Made by a program: the position numbers and the translations under genes. The notes beneath the pieces were generated by a model, which was not told where the DNA came from, did no database searches, and saw only the letters and a program-made list of their open reading frames with translations. A stretch of DNA of 64,000 nucleotides from Azospirillum halopraeferens DSM 3675 (GTDB taxonomy: Bacteria; Pseudomonadota; Alphaproteobacteria; Azospirillales; Azospirillaceae), in the NCBI RefSeq assembly GCF_000429625.1, contig NZ_AUCF01000032.1, forward strand, positions 1-64,000, in the 5' to 3' direction. How positions within the stretch are numbered: position 1 is the stretch's first letter; each line of letters begins with the position of its first letter. Positions 55,136 to 63,283 of the stretch are shown here, one piece after another.

Positions 55136-56416
55136 TTACCAGCCCAGCCACTCGGCCTTGCGCGGCACCTCGATGGTGGCGATCTTCTCCAGGGCCGTGG
55201 CGCCGCTCTTCATCAGCTCCGGCACCGCCGCCTCGGTCGGGCCGGTGACCTTGGCACGGTACAGGTTCACCACGTTGGTGCCGCGGTGATCGGCGTCCGT
55301 CCAGGTCGAGGGAACGCACACGCCCTCCAGCCCGGCGGGCACCCAGTCGGTCTTCTGGTACATGCCCTTCTTGATGTTCGGACCGTTGACGCCGCCGTTC
55401 TGCACCGCCCAGTCCATCGCCTCCTTCATGTAGAAGGCCGAGCAGATGCCGGCCACATAGTGCACCGGACGGTAGGCGTTGCCCGAGGAGTCGGAGACGG
55501 CCGAGATCTCCTGCACCGTCTTCATGCCCGGCGCGTCGCCGCCCCAGATGGCGCCGGTGCGGACGGGGAAGACCACGCCGTCGGCCGCCTTGCCGGCCGC
55601 CTTCATGGCGTTCTCGTCCATGCCCCAGACGTTGCCGAGGAACTGCACCTTGGCGCCGACCGTGTCGCACGCCTTCAGCACCGAGATGTTGGAGCCCGCG
55701 GTGTTGCCGAGATAGGCGTAGTTGGCGCCGGAGTCCTTCAGCGTCAGGCACTGGGCCGTGTAGTCACCGGGGGTCAGGGCGAACTGCACCGCCGGCAGCA
55801 CGTCGAAGCCCAGCTCCGCCGCCAGCTTCTCGCCGGCCTCCTTGGGGGCGTTGGGGTAGGGGTGGTTGGCGCCCATGTGAACGTACTTGGGCTTGCCCTG
55901 CCCGCCCTTGGCCTTCCAGTCGTCGGCCGCCCACATCAGCATGGCGCGCACCGCGTCGGAGTAGGAGGGGCCGTAGAAGAAGTTGTACGGCGCGCCCTTG
56001 CCGTGGCCGGCCGCGCCCGTCGGGTCGGTCAGATGGCCGGAGTAGGAACCGGAGTAGTAGGGGATCTCGTCCTTGGCGACGAAGGCGGTCAGCGCCTCGG
56101 TGTCGGCGGTGCCCCAGCCCTGGATGGCCGCCGCCTTGCCGCTGCCCGACGCCCACTTCTTGTACTGGCTGATGGCGCGCGGCGCCTGGTAGGAGTAGTC
56201 GACCGTCTCCACCGCCAGACGGTTGCCGTTCACCCCGCCCTGCTTGTTGATGTAGGCGAGCGCGTCGGCGACGCCCTGGCCGAAGGGCTGGCCGACGTCG
56301 GAGGTCGCGCCGGAATAGTCGGCGAGGTGGCCGACCGGGATGTCGGCGGCGAGCGCCGGGGCGGCGAAGGTCAGCGCGGCGACGGTCGCGAGCAGCGCGG
56401 TCTTCCTGGTGAGCAT
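55136..56416 (-). CDS. ABC transporter periplasmic substrate-binding protein (Leu/Ile/Val-binding fold)
   Basis: A 426-residue type I periplasmic binding protein with signal peptide (TALLATVAALTFAAPALA, cleaved after ALA). The mature part starts ADIPVGHLADYSGATSDVG, and further motifs are GVADALAYINKQGGVNGNRL and EIPYYSGSYSGHL. It resembles Liv-type proteins that bind short carboxylic or aromatic acids rather than LivK itself; the ligand is unknown. ATG 56416 with GGAGGA upstream. The operon also encodes the two permeases, two ATPases and CoA ligases. Confidence 0.92.
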   Translation of the reverse strand: MLTRKTALLATVAALTFAAPALAADIPVGHLADYSGATSDVGQPFGQGVADALAYINKQGGVNGNRLAVETVDYSYQAPRAISQYKKWASGSGKAAAIQGWGTADTEALTAFVAKDEIPYYSGSYSGHLTDPTGAAGHGKGAPYNFFYGPSYSDAVRAMLMWAADDWKAKGGQGKPKYVHMGANHPYPNAPKEAGEKLAAELGFDVLPAVQFALTPGDYTAQCLTLKDSGANYAYLGNTAGSNISVLKACDTVGAKVQFLGNVWGMDENAMKAAGKAADGVVFPVRTGAIWGGDAPGMKTVQEISAVSDSSGNAYRPVHYVAGICSAFYMKEAMDWAVQNGGVNGPNIKKGMYQKTDWVPAGLEGVCVPSTWTDADHRGTNVVNLYRAKVTGPTEAAVPELMKSGATALEKIATIEVPRKAEWLGW

Positions 56417-56474
56417 GTTCTCGTTTCCTCCGGTTGGCTGTCTGACGGTGTTGGAGCGCCCGATGCCCGGGAAC

Positions 56475-57548
56475 TCAGTGGGAGAAGGGATAGAGTTTCC
56501 AGTACGCCTTGATCTGCTTCCAGCGGTGGGCCAGCCCGTCGGGCTCGAACACCAGGAAGAGGATGATGACGACGCCGATGGCCATTTCACGCAGGAAGGC
56601 CACGGAGTCCTTCAGGTTCAGTGCGCGGTCGATGACGGTGCCCGACAGGCTGTCGGTCAGCGCCTGCATGGTCTCCGGCAGGAGCACCATGAACGCGGTC
56701 CCCATCAGCGAGCCCATGATCGAGCCCAGGCCGCCGATGATGATCATGCCGAGGAACTGGATCGAGAAGAGGATGGTGAAGCCTTCCACCGACACGAACT
56801 GCAGGTAATGGGCGTAGAGGGCACCGCCGATCCCGGCGTAGAAGGCCGAGATGCCGAACGACATGGTGCGGTACTTGGTCAGGTTGATGCCCATGATCTC
56901 GGCCGACAGGTAGTGGTCGCGGACCGCCACCAGCGCCCGGCCGTCGCGGGTGCGCATCAGGTTGGTGGCCAGCAGGAACATCACCACCACGTAGGCCAGC
57001 ACCACGTAGAAGTAGCTGGCGTCGGTGTCGAAGTCGTAGCCGAACAGCGAGAACGGCTCGGCGATGGTGCCGGCCACGCCGCCGGTGAACCAGCCGGCGC
57101 GGGCGAAGAAGTCCTGCAGGATGTACTGCGCCGCCAGGGTGGCGATGGCGAGATACAGGCCCTTCAGCCGGGCGGCGGGAATGCCGAAGATCAGCCCGAC
57201 CGCCGTGGTCATGACGCCGGCCAGGGGGATGGCCAGCGCCACGGGGATGGCGAAGCTGTTGGACAGCCACGCCGACGCGAAGGCGCCGAAGCCGAAGAAG
57301 GCGGCGTGGCCGATGGAGATCTGCCCGGTGAAGCCCACCAGGATGTTCAGCCCGAGCGCCGCGATGCCGAGATAGCCGATCTGGATCAGCAGGTTGAGCC
57401 AGTAGTTGTCGAACACCAGGGGGGCCGCGAGCAGCACCGCCACGCCGAGGATGGCGGCGTTGCGGCTGGTCGCCGTCGGGAAGACGGTCGTGTCGGCGCC
57501 GTAGCTGGTCTTGAAATCGCCGCTGGGGATCAGGGTCGTGCCGGCCAT
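56475..57548 (-). CDS. livM: Branched-chain-type ABC transporter permease LivM
   Basis: A 357-residue inner-membrane permease with about nine to ten hydrophobic segments. IGYLGIAALGLNILVGFTGQ and ISIGHAAFFGFGAFASAW are the hallmark LivM/LivH sequence, with GIPAARLKGLYLAIATLA following and the EAA-like loop RDHYLSAEIMGINLTKYR. ATG 57548; 13 nt after livH. Confidence 0.95.
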   Translation of the reverse strand: MAGTTLIPSGDFKTSYGADTTVFPTATSRNAAILGVAVLLAAPLVFDNYWLNLLIQIGYLGIAALGLNILVGFTGQISIGHAAFFGFGAFASAWLSNSFAIPVALAIPLAGVMTTAVGLIFGIPAARLKGLYLAIATLAAQYILQDFFARAGWFTGGVAGTIAEPFSLFGYDFDTDASYFYVVLAYVVVMFLLATNLMRTRDGRALVAVRDHYLSAEIMGINLTKYRTMSFGISAFYAGIGGALYAHYLQFVSVEGFTILFSIQFLGMIIIGGLGSIMGSLMGTAFMVLLPETMQALTDSLSGTVIDRALNLKDSVAFLREMAIGVVIILFLVFEPDGLAHRWKQIKAYWKLYPFSH

Positions 57549-57561
57549 GGTCTGCGCCTCC

Positions 57562-58455
57562 TCACACGCGCTCGATGTCTTTGGTGCCGAAGAGGCCGTA
57601 CGGCTTGATCATCAGGATGATGATCAGGACGTAGAAGGGGGCGATCTCGTACATGTTGCCCCAGTTCAACCATTGGCTGTCGATGAAGTGGGCGAAGTTC
57701 TCCAGGAGGCCGACGATCAGCCCGCCGAGCACCGCGCCGACCACGCTGTCGAGGCCGCCGAGGATGACCGCCGGGAACACCTTGATGCCGAAGAAGGACA
57801 GCGCGGACGACACGCCGTTCACCACGCCCACCACCACGCCGGCCACCGCCGACACCATGGCGGAGATGGCCCAGCTCATGGCGAACACCTGGCGCACGGA
57901 GATGCCCAGCGACTGCGCCACCTGCTGGTCGAAGGCGGTGGCCCGCATCGCCAGGCCCATCTTGGAGTATTTGAAGAACCAGCCGAAGCCGGCCATGATC
58001 AGCAGCGAGACCACCAGGCTGGCGATGTACACCGTCTGCACGTCCAGGCCGAAGATGCTCATGGTCTGGCTGGCGAAGATCGGCGGGAAGGGCTTGGCGA
58101 AGACGCCGAAGATCCACTTCATCAGGGCCTGGAAGACGATCGACAGGCCGATGGTGACCATGATGACGGAGATGATCGGCTCACCGATCATCGGCCGCAG
58201 CACGACCACCTGCAGCAGGATGCCGAACGCCATCATGAAGGCCAGCGTGATCGGGAAACCGATCCAGAAGGGCAACTGCCAGGAGGTCAGCAGCCACCAG
58301 CAGGTCCACGCGCCGATCAGCAGGAACTCGCCCTGGGCGAAGTTGACGATGCGGCTGGCCTTGTAGATCAGCACGAACGACATGGCGACGACGCCGTAGA
58401 GCGCGCCGACGATCACGCCGTTGATGAGGAGCTGGAACAGCAGTTCGAAGTTCAT
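57562..58455 (-). CDS. livH: Branched-chain-type ABC transporter permease LivH
   Basis: A 297-residue inner-membrane permease. FELLFQLLINGVIVGALYGV at the start, ALGLSFVLIYKASRIVNFAQ-type sequence (here AMSFVLIYKASRIVNFAQGE) and RATAFDQQVAQSLGISVRQV are LivH signatures. ATG 58455; 22 nt after the acyl-CoA synthetase gene. Confidence 0.95.
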   Translation of the reverse strand: MNFELLFQLLINGVIVGALYGVVAMSFVLIYKASRIVNFAQGEFLLIGAWTCWWLLTSWQLPFWIGFPITLAFMMAFGILLQVVVLRPMIGEPIISVIMVTIGLSIVFQALMKWIFGVFAKPFPPIFASQTMSIFGLDVQTVYIASLVVSLLIMAGFGWFFKYSKMGLAMRATAFDQQVAQSLGISVRQVFAMSWAISAMVSAVAGVVVGVVNGVSSALSFFGIKVFPAVILGGLDSVVGAVLGGLIVGLLENFAHFIDSQWLNWGNMYEIAPFYVLIIILMIKPYGLFGTKDIERV

Positions 58456-58477
58456 CGGTGAAGCTCCTTTCCCCGCG

Positions 58478-60427
58478 TCAGGCGGCCACCGGCTGCGTCT
58501 TGCGCGCCGGCGGGGTGGCGGGGGACTGAAGGTCGACGACCTTCAGCGTGGTGCGGATGCGCTGTTTCGTGCCGTCCTGGAAGGTGATCGTCGTGTCCAC
58601 GTCGATCGCCGGCCGGTCGGAGTAGATGGCGTCGATGATGTCGCCGTACTTCTCGGCGATGACGCCGCGCCGCACCTTGCGGGTGCGCGTCAGCTCGCCG
58701 TCGTCGGCGTCCAGCTCCTTGTAGAGGAGCAGGAACTTGGAGACGCGCTGGAACTCCGGCAGGGTGGCGTTGACCTTCTCCACTTCGGCCCGCAGCAGTT
58801 CGTAGACCTGCGGCTTGGACGCCAGGTCGGAATAGGTGGTGAAGGTGATGCGGTTCTTCTCGGCCCATTTGGCCACGATGGAGAACCGGATGCAGACGAT
58901 GGCCGCCAGGTAGTCGCGGCGGTCGCCGAGGATGACGGCTTCGGCGACGTAGGGGCTGAACTTCAGCTTGTTCTCGATGTACTGGGGGCTGAAGCGGTTG
59001 CCGCCGGCCGTGGTGGCGATGTCCTTGATGCGGTCGATGATGACCAGATGGCCCTTCTTGTCGAAGTAGCCGGCGTCACCGGTGTGCATCCAGCCGTCGC
59101 GCAGGTCGGCGACGGTCGCCGCCTCGTTGCGGTAATAGCCGGTGAACATGTTGGGATGGCGGGTGACGATCTCGCCGATGCCGTTCTGGTCGGGGTTCTC
59201 GACCTTCACCTCGATGCCGTCGTCGAAGGGCACGCCGACCGAATCGAAGTCCACGTCGTCGCCGCGGTGGACGGTATAGGCGCCCATCGTCTCGGTCTGG
59301 CCGTAGATCTGGCGCAGCGGCACGCCCAGCGCCTGGAAGAACCGGAAGGTGTCCGGGCCCAGCGCGGCGCCGCCGGTGGCGGCCGACTTCAGGTTGGTGA
59401 AGCCCAGCCGGTCGCGCAGCGCCCGGAACAGGATCTGGTCGGCGATGCGCGAGCGGCGCCCGTCGGCCAGCGCCTCCAGCCCCAGCTTCATGCCGTAGTC
59501 GTACATGGTCTGCTTGAAGGGCGAGGCATCCATGATGCGGGCGCGCACGTCGGCGGCGATGGCCTCCCACAGGCGCGGGGCGAACAGCACGAAGCTGGGC
59601 CCGATCTCGCGGAAGTCGTTCATCATCGTCTCGGCTTCCTCGACGAAGTTCACGCGCATGCGCGACAGCATGCCCATGCCCACTGCGTAGATCTGCTCCA
59701 TGATCCACGACAGCGGCAGCACCGAGACGTACTCGTCCTCCGGCCCCTTGGGGTCCACCGACAGGTAGCTGGCGCAGTGGCGCAGCAGCCGCCCGGCCGG
59801 CAGCATGGCCAGCTTCGGGTTCGAGGTGGTACCCGACGTGGTGCACAGCACCGCCACGTCCTCGCCCTTGCCGGCCGCCACCAGCTCGGCGTAGAGGCCG
59901 GGCTTCTCCGCGTGCAGGGCCTCGCCCCGGCGCACCAGCTCCGCCGCCTCCATCAGGCGCGGGTCGTGGTATTTGCGCATGCCGCGCGGGTCGGAATAGA
60001 TGATGTGGCGCAGCGTCGGCAGCCGGTCGCCCAGGTTCAGCAGCTTGTCGACCTGCTCCTCGTCCTCGGCGATGACCACGGCCACGTCGGCGTAGGTGAT
60101 GAGGTAGGCCACCTCCTCGTCCATGGCGTCGCGGTAGATGCCCAGGCTCATGCCGCCCAGGGCGTGGGCGGCGATTTCGCCCATCACCCAGTCCGGCCGG
60201 TTGTCGCCGATCAGCCCGACCACGTCGCCGCGCTTCACGCCGAGCTGCACCAGCCCCAGCGTGAAGGCGCGGGTGCGCGCCTCCATCTGCGCCCAGGTCA
60301 GCGGCCGCCAGATGCCGAAGTCCTTCTCCCGCATCGCCACCTCGTCGCCGTGCTCGCGGGCGTGGAGGCTCAGCAGCTTGGGCAGGGTGTCGTGGACGGC
60401 CGTATCGGGAAGGGTGTGGGCGCTCAT
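58478..60427 (-). CDS. Long-chain-type acyl-CoA synthetase (AMP-binding)
   Basis: A 649-residue adenylate-forming enzyme activating a carboxylic acid to its CoA thioester. Motifs: TTSGTTSNPKLAM (P-loop, with two glycines of TSGTTGxPKG changed but Lys and the TSGTT core kept), IYGQTETMGAYT (A5), DGWMHTGDAGYFDKKGHLVI (A7) and IDRIKDIATTAGGNRFSPQY (A8, hinge). The C-terminal subdomain is complete (RTRKVRRGVIAEKY). ATG 60427 shares its A with the livG stop (TGATG), so translation is coupled to the importer ATPase. Import and activation of the substrate are thus linked. Confidence 0.93.
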   Translation of the reverse strand: MSAHTLPDTAVHDTLPKLLSLHAREHGDEVAMREKDFGIWRPLTWAQMEARTRAFTLGLVQLGVKRGDVVGLIGDNRPDWVMGEIAAHALGGMSLGIYRDAMDEEVAYLITYADVAVVIAEDEEQVDKLLNLGDRLPTLRHIIYSDPRGMRKYHDPRLMEAAELVRRGEALHAEKPGLYAELVAAGKGEDVAVLCTTSGTTSNPKLAMLPAGRLLRHCASYLSVDPKGPEDEYVSVLPLSWIMEQIYAVGMGMLSRMRVNFVEEAETMMNDFREIGPSFVLFAPRLWEAIAADVRARIMDASPFKQTMYDYGMKLGLEALADGRRSRIADQILFRALRDRLGFTNLKSAATGGAALGPDTFRFFQALGVPLRQIYGQTETMGAYTVHRGDDVDFDSVGVPFDDGIEVKVENPDQNGIGEIVTRHPNMFTGYYRNEAATVADLRDGWMHTGDAGYFDKKGHLVIIDRIKDIATTAGGNRFSPQYIENKLKFSPYVAEAVILGDRRDYLAAIVCIRFSIVAKWAEKNRITFTTYSDLASKPQVYELLRAEVEKVNATLPEFQRVSKFLLLYKELDADDGELTRTRKVRRGVIAEKYGDIIDAIYSDRPAIDVDTTITFQDGTKQRIRTTLKVVDLQSPATPPARKTQPVAA

Positions 60428-61278
60428 CACGCGACCTCCTGCTGAACGTCGTCGGTTTCGTCCTCCTCGCCCAGATAGGCGGTGCGCACGCGGGGATCGG
60501 CGAGCACCTCCTCCGGCGAGCCCTCGGCGATCTTGCGGCCGAAGTCGAGCACCATGACGCGGTGCGAGATGTCCATGACCACGCCCATGTCGTGTTCGAT
60601 CATCACCACCGTCATTCCCCACTCCTCGTTGAGGTCGACGATGTAGCGGGCCATGTCCTCCTTCTCCTCCAGGTTCATGCCGGCCATCGGCTCGTCCAGG
60701 AGGATGAGGTCGGGCTTCAGCGCCACGGCGCGCGCCAGCTCCACCCGCTTGCGCAGGCCGTAGGACAGGGTGCCGGCGGTGGCCTTGCGGACGTGCTGGA
60801 TCTCCAGGAAGTCGATGATCTCCTCGACCTCGCGGCGGTGCGCCAGCTCCTCCTGCCGCGCCCCGGTGAACCAGTAGAGCGCGCCGGTCAGGAAGTTGTT
60901 CTTCAGCAGGTGGTGGCGGCCCACCATGATGTTGTCCAGCACCGTCATGTGCCCGAACAGCGCCAGGTTCTGGAAGGTGCGGCCGATGCCCAGGGACGCC
61001 CGGTGGTTGGGCGTCATGTCCGTGATGTCCTTGCCCTTGAAGAACACCCGCCCCTCGGTCGGGCGGTAGCGGCCGGAGATGCAGTTGACCATCGAGGTCT
61101 TGCCGGCCCCGTTCGGGCCGATGATGGAGAACAGCTCCCCCTTGTTGATGTGGAAGCTGACCTCGGTGAGCGCGCGGACACCGCCGAAGCGCAGCGAGAC
61201 GTTGCGCGCCTCGAAAATCGGGTTGCCGGCGGCCTCGCCGGCCCGGTCCGGTGGCGTTGCGACGGGTGCACCCGACAT
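60427..61278 (-). CDS. livG: Branched-chain-type ABC transporter ATP-binding protein LivG
   Basis: A 283-residue ATPase. Walker A GPNGAGKTS, FQNLALFGHMTVLDNIMVGR, signature LSYGLRKRVELARAVALKPD, Walker B LILLDEPMAGMN, and VVMIEHDMGVVMDISHRVMV with the H-loop His. The signature LSYG is the LivG form. ATG 61278 (MSGAPVAT) has AGGGAG at 5 nt; the longer ORF upstream covers the promoter region. First gene of the importer operon, divergent from the IclR/synthetase fusion. Confidence 0.95.
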   Translation of the reverse strand: MSGAPVATPPDRAGEAAGNPIFEARNVSLRFGGVRALTEVSFHINKGELFSIIGPNGAGKTSMVNCISGRYRPTEGRVFFKGKDITDMTPNHRASLGIGRTFQNLALFGHMTVLDNIMVGRHHLLKNNFLTGALYWFTGARQEELAHRREVEEIIDFLEIQHVRKATAGTLSYGLRKRVELARAVALKPDLILLDEPMAGMNLEEKEDMARYIVDLNEEWGMTVVMIEHDMGVVMDISHRVMVLDFGRKIAEGSPEEVLADPRVRTAYLGEEDETDDVQQEVA

Positions 61279-61352
61279 GTCGTCTCCCTTGCTCGATCTT
61301 ATCGTTGGGGCCGTGGCGGCGGCGCCGGCTGCGGCCGTCCGGTCCGTTGCGA

Positions 61353-61369
61353 GGTCCACCATATGGACC
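61353..61369. promoter_or_regulatory. TCCA-N5-TGGA dyad, livG-proximal
   Basis: GGTCCACCATATGGACC: perfect 6-bp arms GGTCCA/TGGACC around five bases, 75 nt upstream of the livG start. The TCCA-N5-TGGA layout resembles IclR-family operators. Confidence 0.55.
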
Positions 61370-61469
61370 GTTCGTCGAACCAACAGGTGCTCAGTATAGC
61401 GATACAGAACTCGTTTTCAACACTGATATTCCCGCGCCGCATAAGTTTTGCGCTGATTTTCCGCGTGAC

Positions 61470-61486
61470 GGTCCATATTATGGAAC
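61470..61486. promoter_or_regulatory. TCCA-N5-TGGA dyad, regulator-proximal
   Basis: GGTCCATATTATGGAAC, with the same TCCA-N5-TGGA core as the site at 61353, 27 nt upstream of the fusion gene's ATG. A -10-like TATTAT (61476-61481) is inside it, so binding would block that promoter. Confidence 0.55.
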
Positions 61487-61513
61487 GATCACGCCGACGG
61501 GAGGACCACCGCC

Positions 61514-63133
61514 ATGACCGAGCCCCGATCCAACGGAGCCGGCACCCAGAGTCTGGAGCGCGCCATCGCCCTGCTGCGCGTCGTCGCCGCCAAGGGGGAG
61601 GCGGGTGCGCGCCTGGCCGACCTGATGGCGGCGGCCGGCCTGACCAAGGCCACCACCCACCGCATGCTGGCCGCGCTGGTGCGCGAAGGGCTGCTGGAGC
61701 AGGACGAGGCGACGCGGCGCTACCATCCGGGGCGGGAACTGGCGGCGCTGGGGCGGGCGGCGGCGGCGCGCTACCGCTCGGCCGCGCCGGAGGTCAGCGC
61801 GTCGGCCTATTCCCGGGCCGAGTACCGCGGCAAGGAGGTGGCGGTGGCCACCCTGCTGTGCGACCGCCACCTGCGCGGGCGCGGCGGCCGCGCCGCCCTG
61901 CTGCACGAGAACGTGGCCGGCCAGACCACCGAGCTGAGCTTCGCCCGCCTCGCCCGCGAATCGCGCCGCCTGGCCAGCGTGCTGGCCGGGCTGGGGGTGG
62001 CCAGAGGCGACCGGGTGGCGGTGCTGCTGCCCAAGGGGCCGGAGCTGCTGATCACCGCGGTGGCGGCGTGGCGGCTGGGGGCGGTGTACATGCCGCTGTT
62101 CACCACCTTCGACCCGCCGGCGGTGGCGGTGCGGCTGGCCGACAGCGCGGCGCGCGTCGTCGTCACCCGCGATTCGCTGCGCCACAAGATCCCGCGGGAC
62201 CCCGCCGGCCGCCGCTCGGTCGTCACGGTGGAGAGCGAGGAGGGATTCGCCAACGGCAGCGCCGACGCCGTTCCCTTCTGGTCCGCCCTGCACGATGCCG
62301 CCCCGCTGGACACGGTGGCGAGTTACGGCGTCGACGATCCCTTCGCGCTGATCTACACGCCGGAAACCGACCGCCATCCGCTGGGAATCCCGGTCTGCGT
62401 CTGGGCGCTGGCGGGGGTGGAGCAGTACATGCGCGTCGGCCTCGACCTGCGCGACGACGACACGTACTGGAACATGGCCGACCCCGGCTGGGCCTACGGC
62501 GTGTTTTACGGTCTGATCGGGCCGCTGCTGCTGGGCCGCACCACCATCTTCTGCGACGGCCCTTACGACGCGCGGCAGAGCTACCGGGTGCTGACCAAGC
62601 ACGGCGTCACCAACCTGACGGCGGCACCGTCGCAGGTGCGCACCCTGCGCGACGCCGACCCTTCGGTGGTGCCGGCGCAACTGGCCCTGCGCGTGCTCTC
62701 CACGGTGGGCGAGCCGCTGCCCGCCGACCTGACGGAATGGGCGACGGGGGCGCTGAAGGTGCCCCTGTTCGACCAGTACGGGCAGAGCGAGACCGGCGTC
62801 TTCATCGTCAACCGCTACGACCCCGACCAGCCGGCCGAGGCCGGCGCCGGCTCGCTGGGCCGCGCCCTGCCGGGGTACCGGGTGGTCGTTCTGGACGCCG
62901 AGGGGCGCGAGGCGCCGGTGGGCGGCGTCGGCGAGATCGCCATCGACCGCGACCACTCGCCCCTGTTCTGGTTCGACGGCTACGCCAACGCCCCGGAGCG
63001 CACCGCCCACCGCTTCCGCCATGGACATCGCTACTACCTCACCGGCGACTGGGCCTGTCTGGGCGCCGACGGCACCATCCGCTACCGCGGCCGGGTGTCG
63101 GACGCCGTGCTGATGCAGCAGATGGGGGGATGA
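61514..63133 (+). CDS. IclR-type HTH fused to a degenerate acyl-CoA-synthetase-like domain (putative regulator)
   Basis: A 539-residue protein. Residues about 12-78 are an IclR winged HTH (SLERAIALLRVVAAKGEAGA, TKATTHRMLAALVREGLLEQ, RRYHPGRELAALG). The usual IclR effector domain is absent. From about residue 110 the sequence is an AMP-dependent acyl-CoA synthetase of the acetyl/medium-chain type (ELSFARLARESRRLASVLAG, RGDRVAVLLPKGPELL, YGQSETG, LTGDWACLG, YRGRVSD). The P-loop TSGTTGxPKG is TPETDRHPLG at 282-291, losing the glycines and the Lys, and the protein stops just after the hinge, without the C-terminal subdomain that carries the catalytic Lys. Likely a pseudoenzyme sensor regulating the divergent importer operon. 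GGGAGG precedes ATG 61514. Confidence 0.85.
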   Translation: MTEPRSNGAGTQSLERAIALLRVVAAKGEAGARLADLMAAAGLTKATTHRMLAALVREGLLEQDEATRRYHPGRELAALGRAAAARYRSAAPEVSASAYSRAEYRGKEVAVATLLCDRHLRGRGGRAALLHENVAGQTTELSFARLARESRRLASVLAGLGVARGDRVAVLLPKGPELLITAVAAWRLGAVYMPLFTTFDPPAVAVRLADSAARVVVTRDSLRHKIPRDPAGRRSVVTVESEEGFANGSADAVPFWSALHDAAPLDTVASYGVDDPFALIYTPETDRHPLGIPVCVWALAGVEQYMRVGLDLRDDDTYWNMADPGWAYGVFYGLIGPLLLGRTTIFCDGPYDARQSYRVLTKHGVTNLTAAPSQVRTLRDADPSVVPAQLALRVLSTVGEPLPADLTEWATGALKVPLFDQYGQSETGVFIVNRYDPDQPAEAGAGSLGRALPGYRVVVLDAEGREAPVGGVGEIAIDRDHSPLFWFDGYANAPERTAHRFRHGHRYYLTGDWACLGADGTIRYRGRVSDAVLMQQMGG

Positions 63134-63168
63134 TCCGGGGAAGGGCGTCGCGTCGGGGCCCCGCTCAT

Positions 63169-63283
63169 ACGGCCGGAAAATGATCACTTCCATCATTTTC
63201 CGGCCGTGAAACCCGGCAGATCAATGCCCGGGCATTGATCGAGAGGGCGATACCAACGGCACCCTTCAGGTGCCGTTGGTATC
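63169..63283 (+). repeat. Tripartite palindromic intergenic element, copy 2
   Basis: Three perfect hairpins: 16-bp arms 63169-63184 and 63192-63207; a 22-bp uninterrupted palindrome at 63219-63240 (GATCAATGCCC and its complement); 15-bp arms 63249-63263 and 63269-63283. The last arm overlaps the stop codon of the dehydrogenase gene. Same order and flanks as copy 1 at 17491-17602, in the opposite genomic orientation. Confidence 0.88.

Noticed and set aside
63110-63200. Frameshift at the GGGGGG run truncating the IclR/synthetase fusion
   Set aside because: None of the frames downstream of 63133 encodes an AMP-synthetase C-terminal subdomain; the region becomes the palindromic repeat instead.
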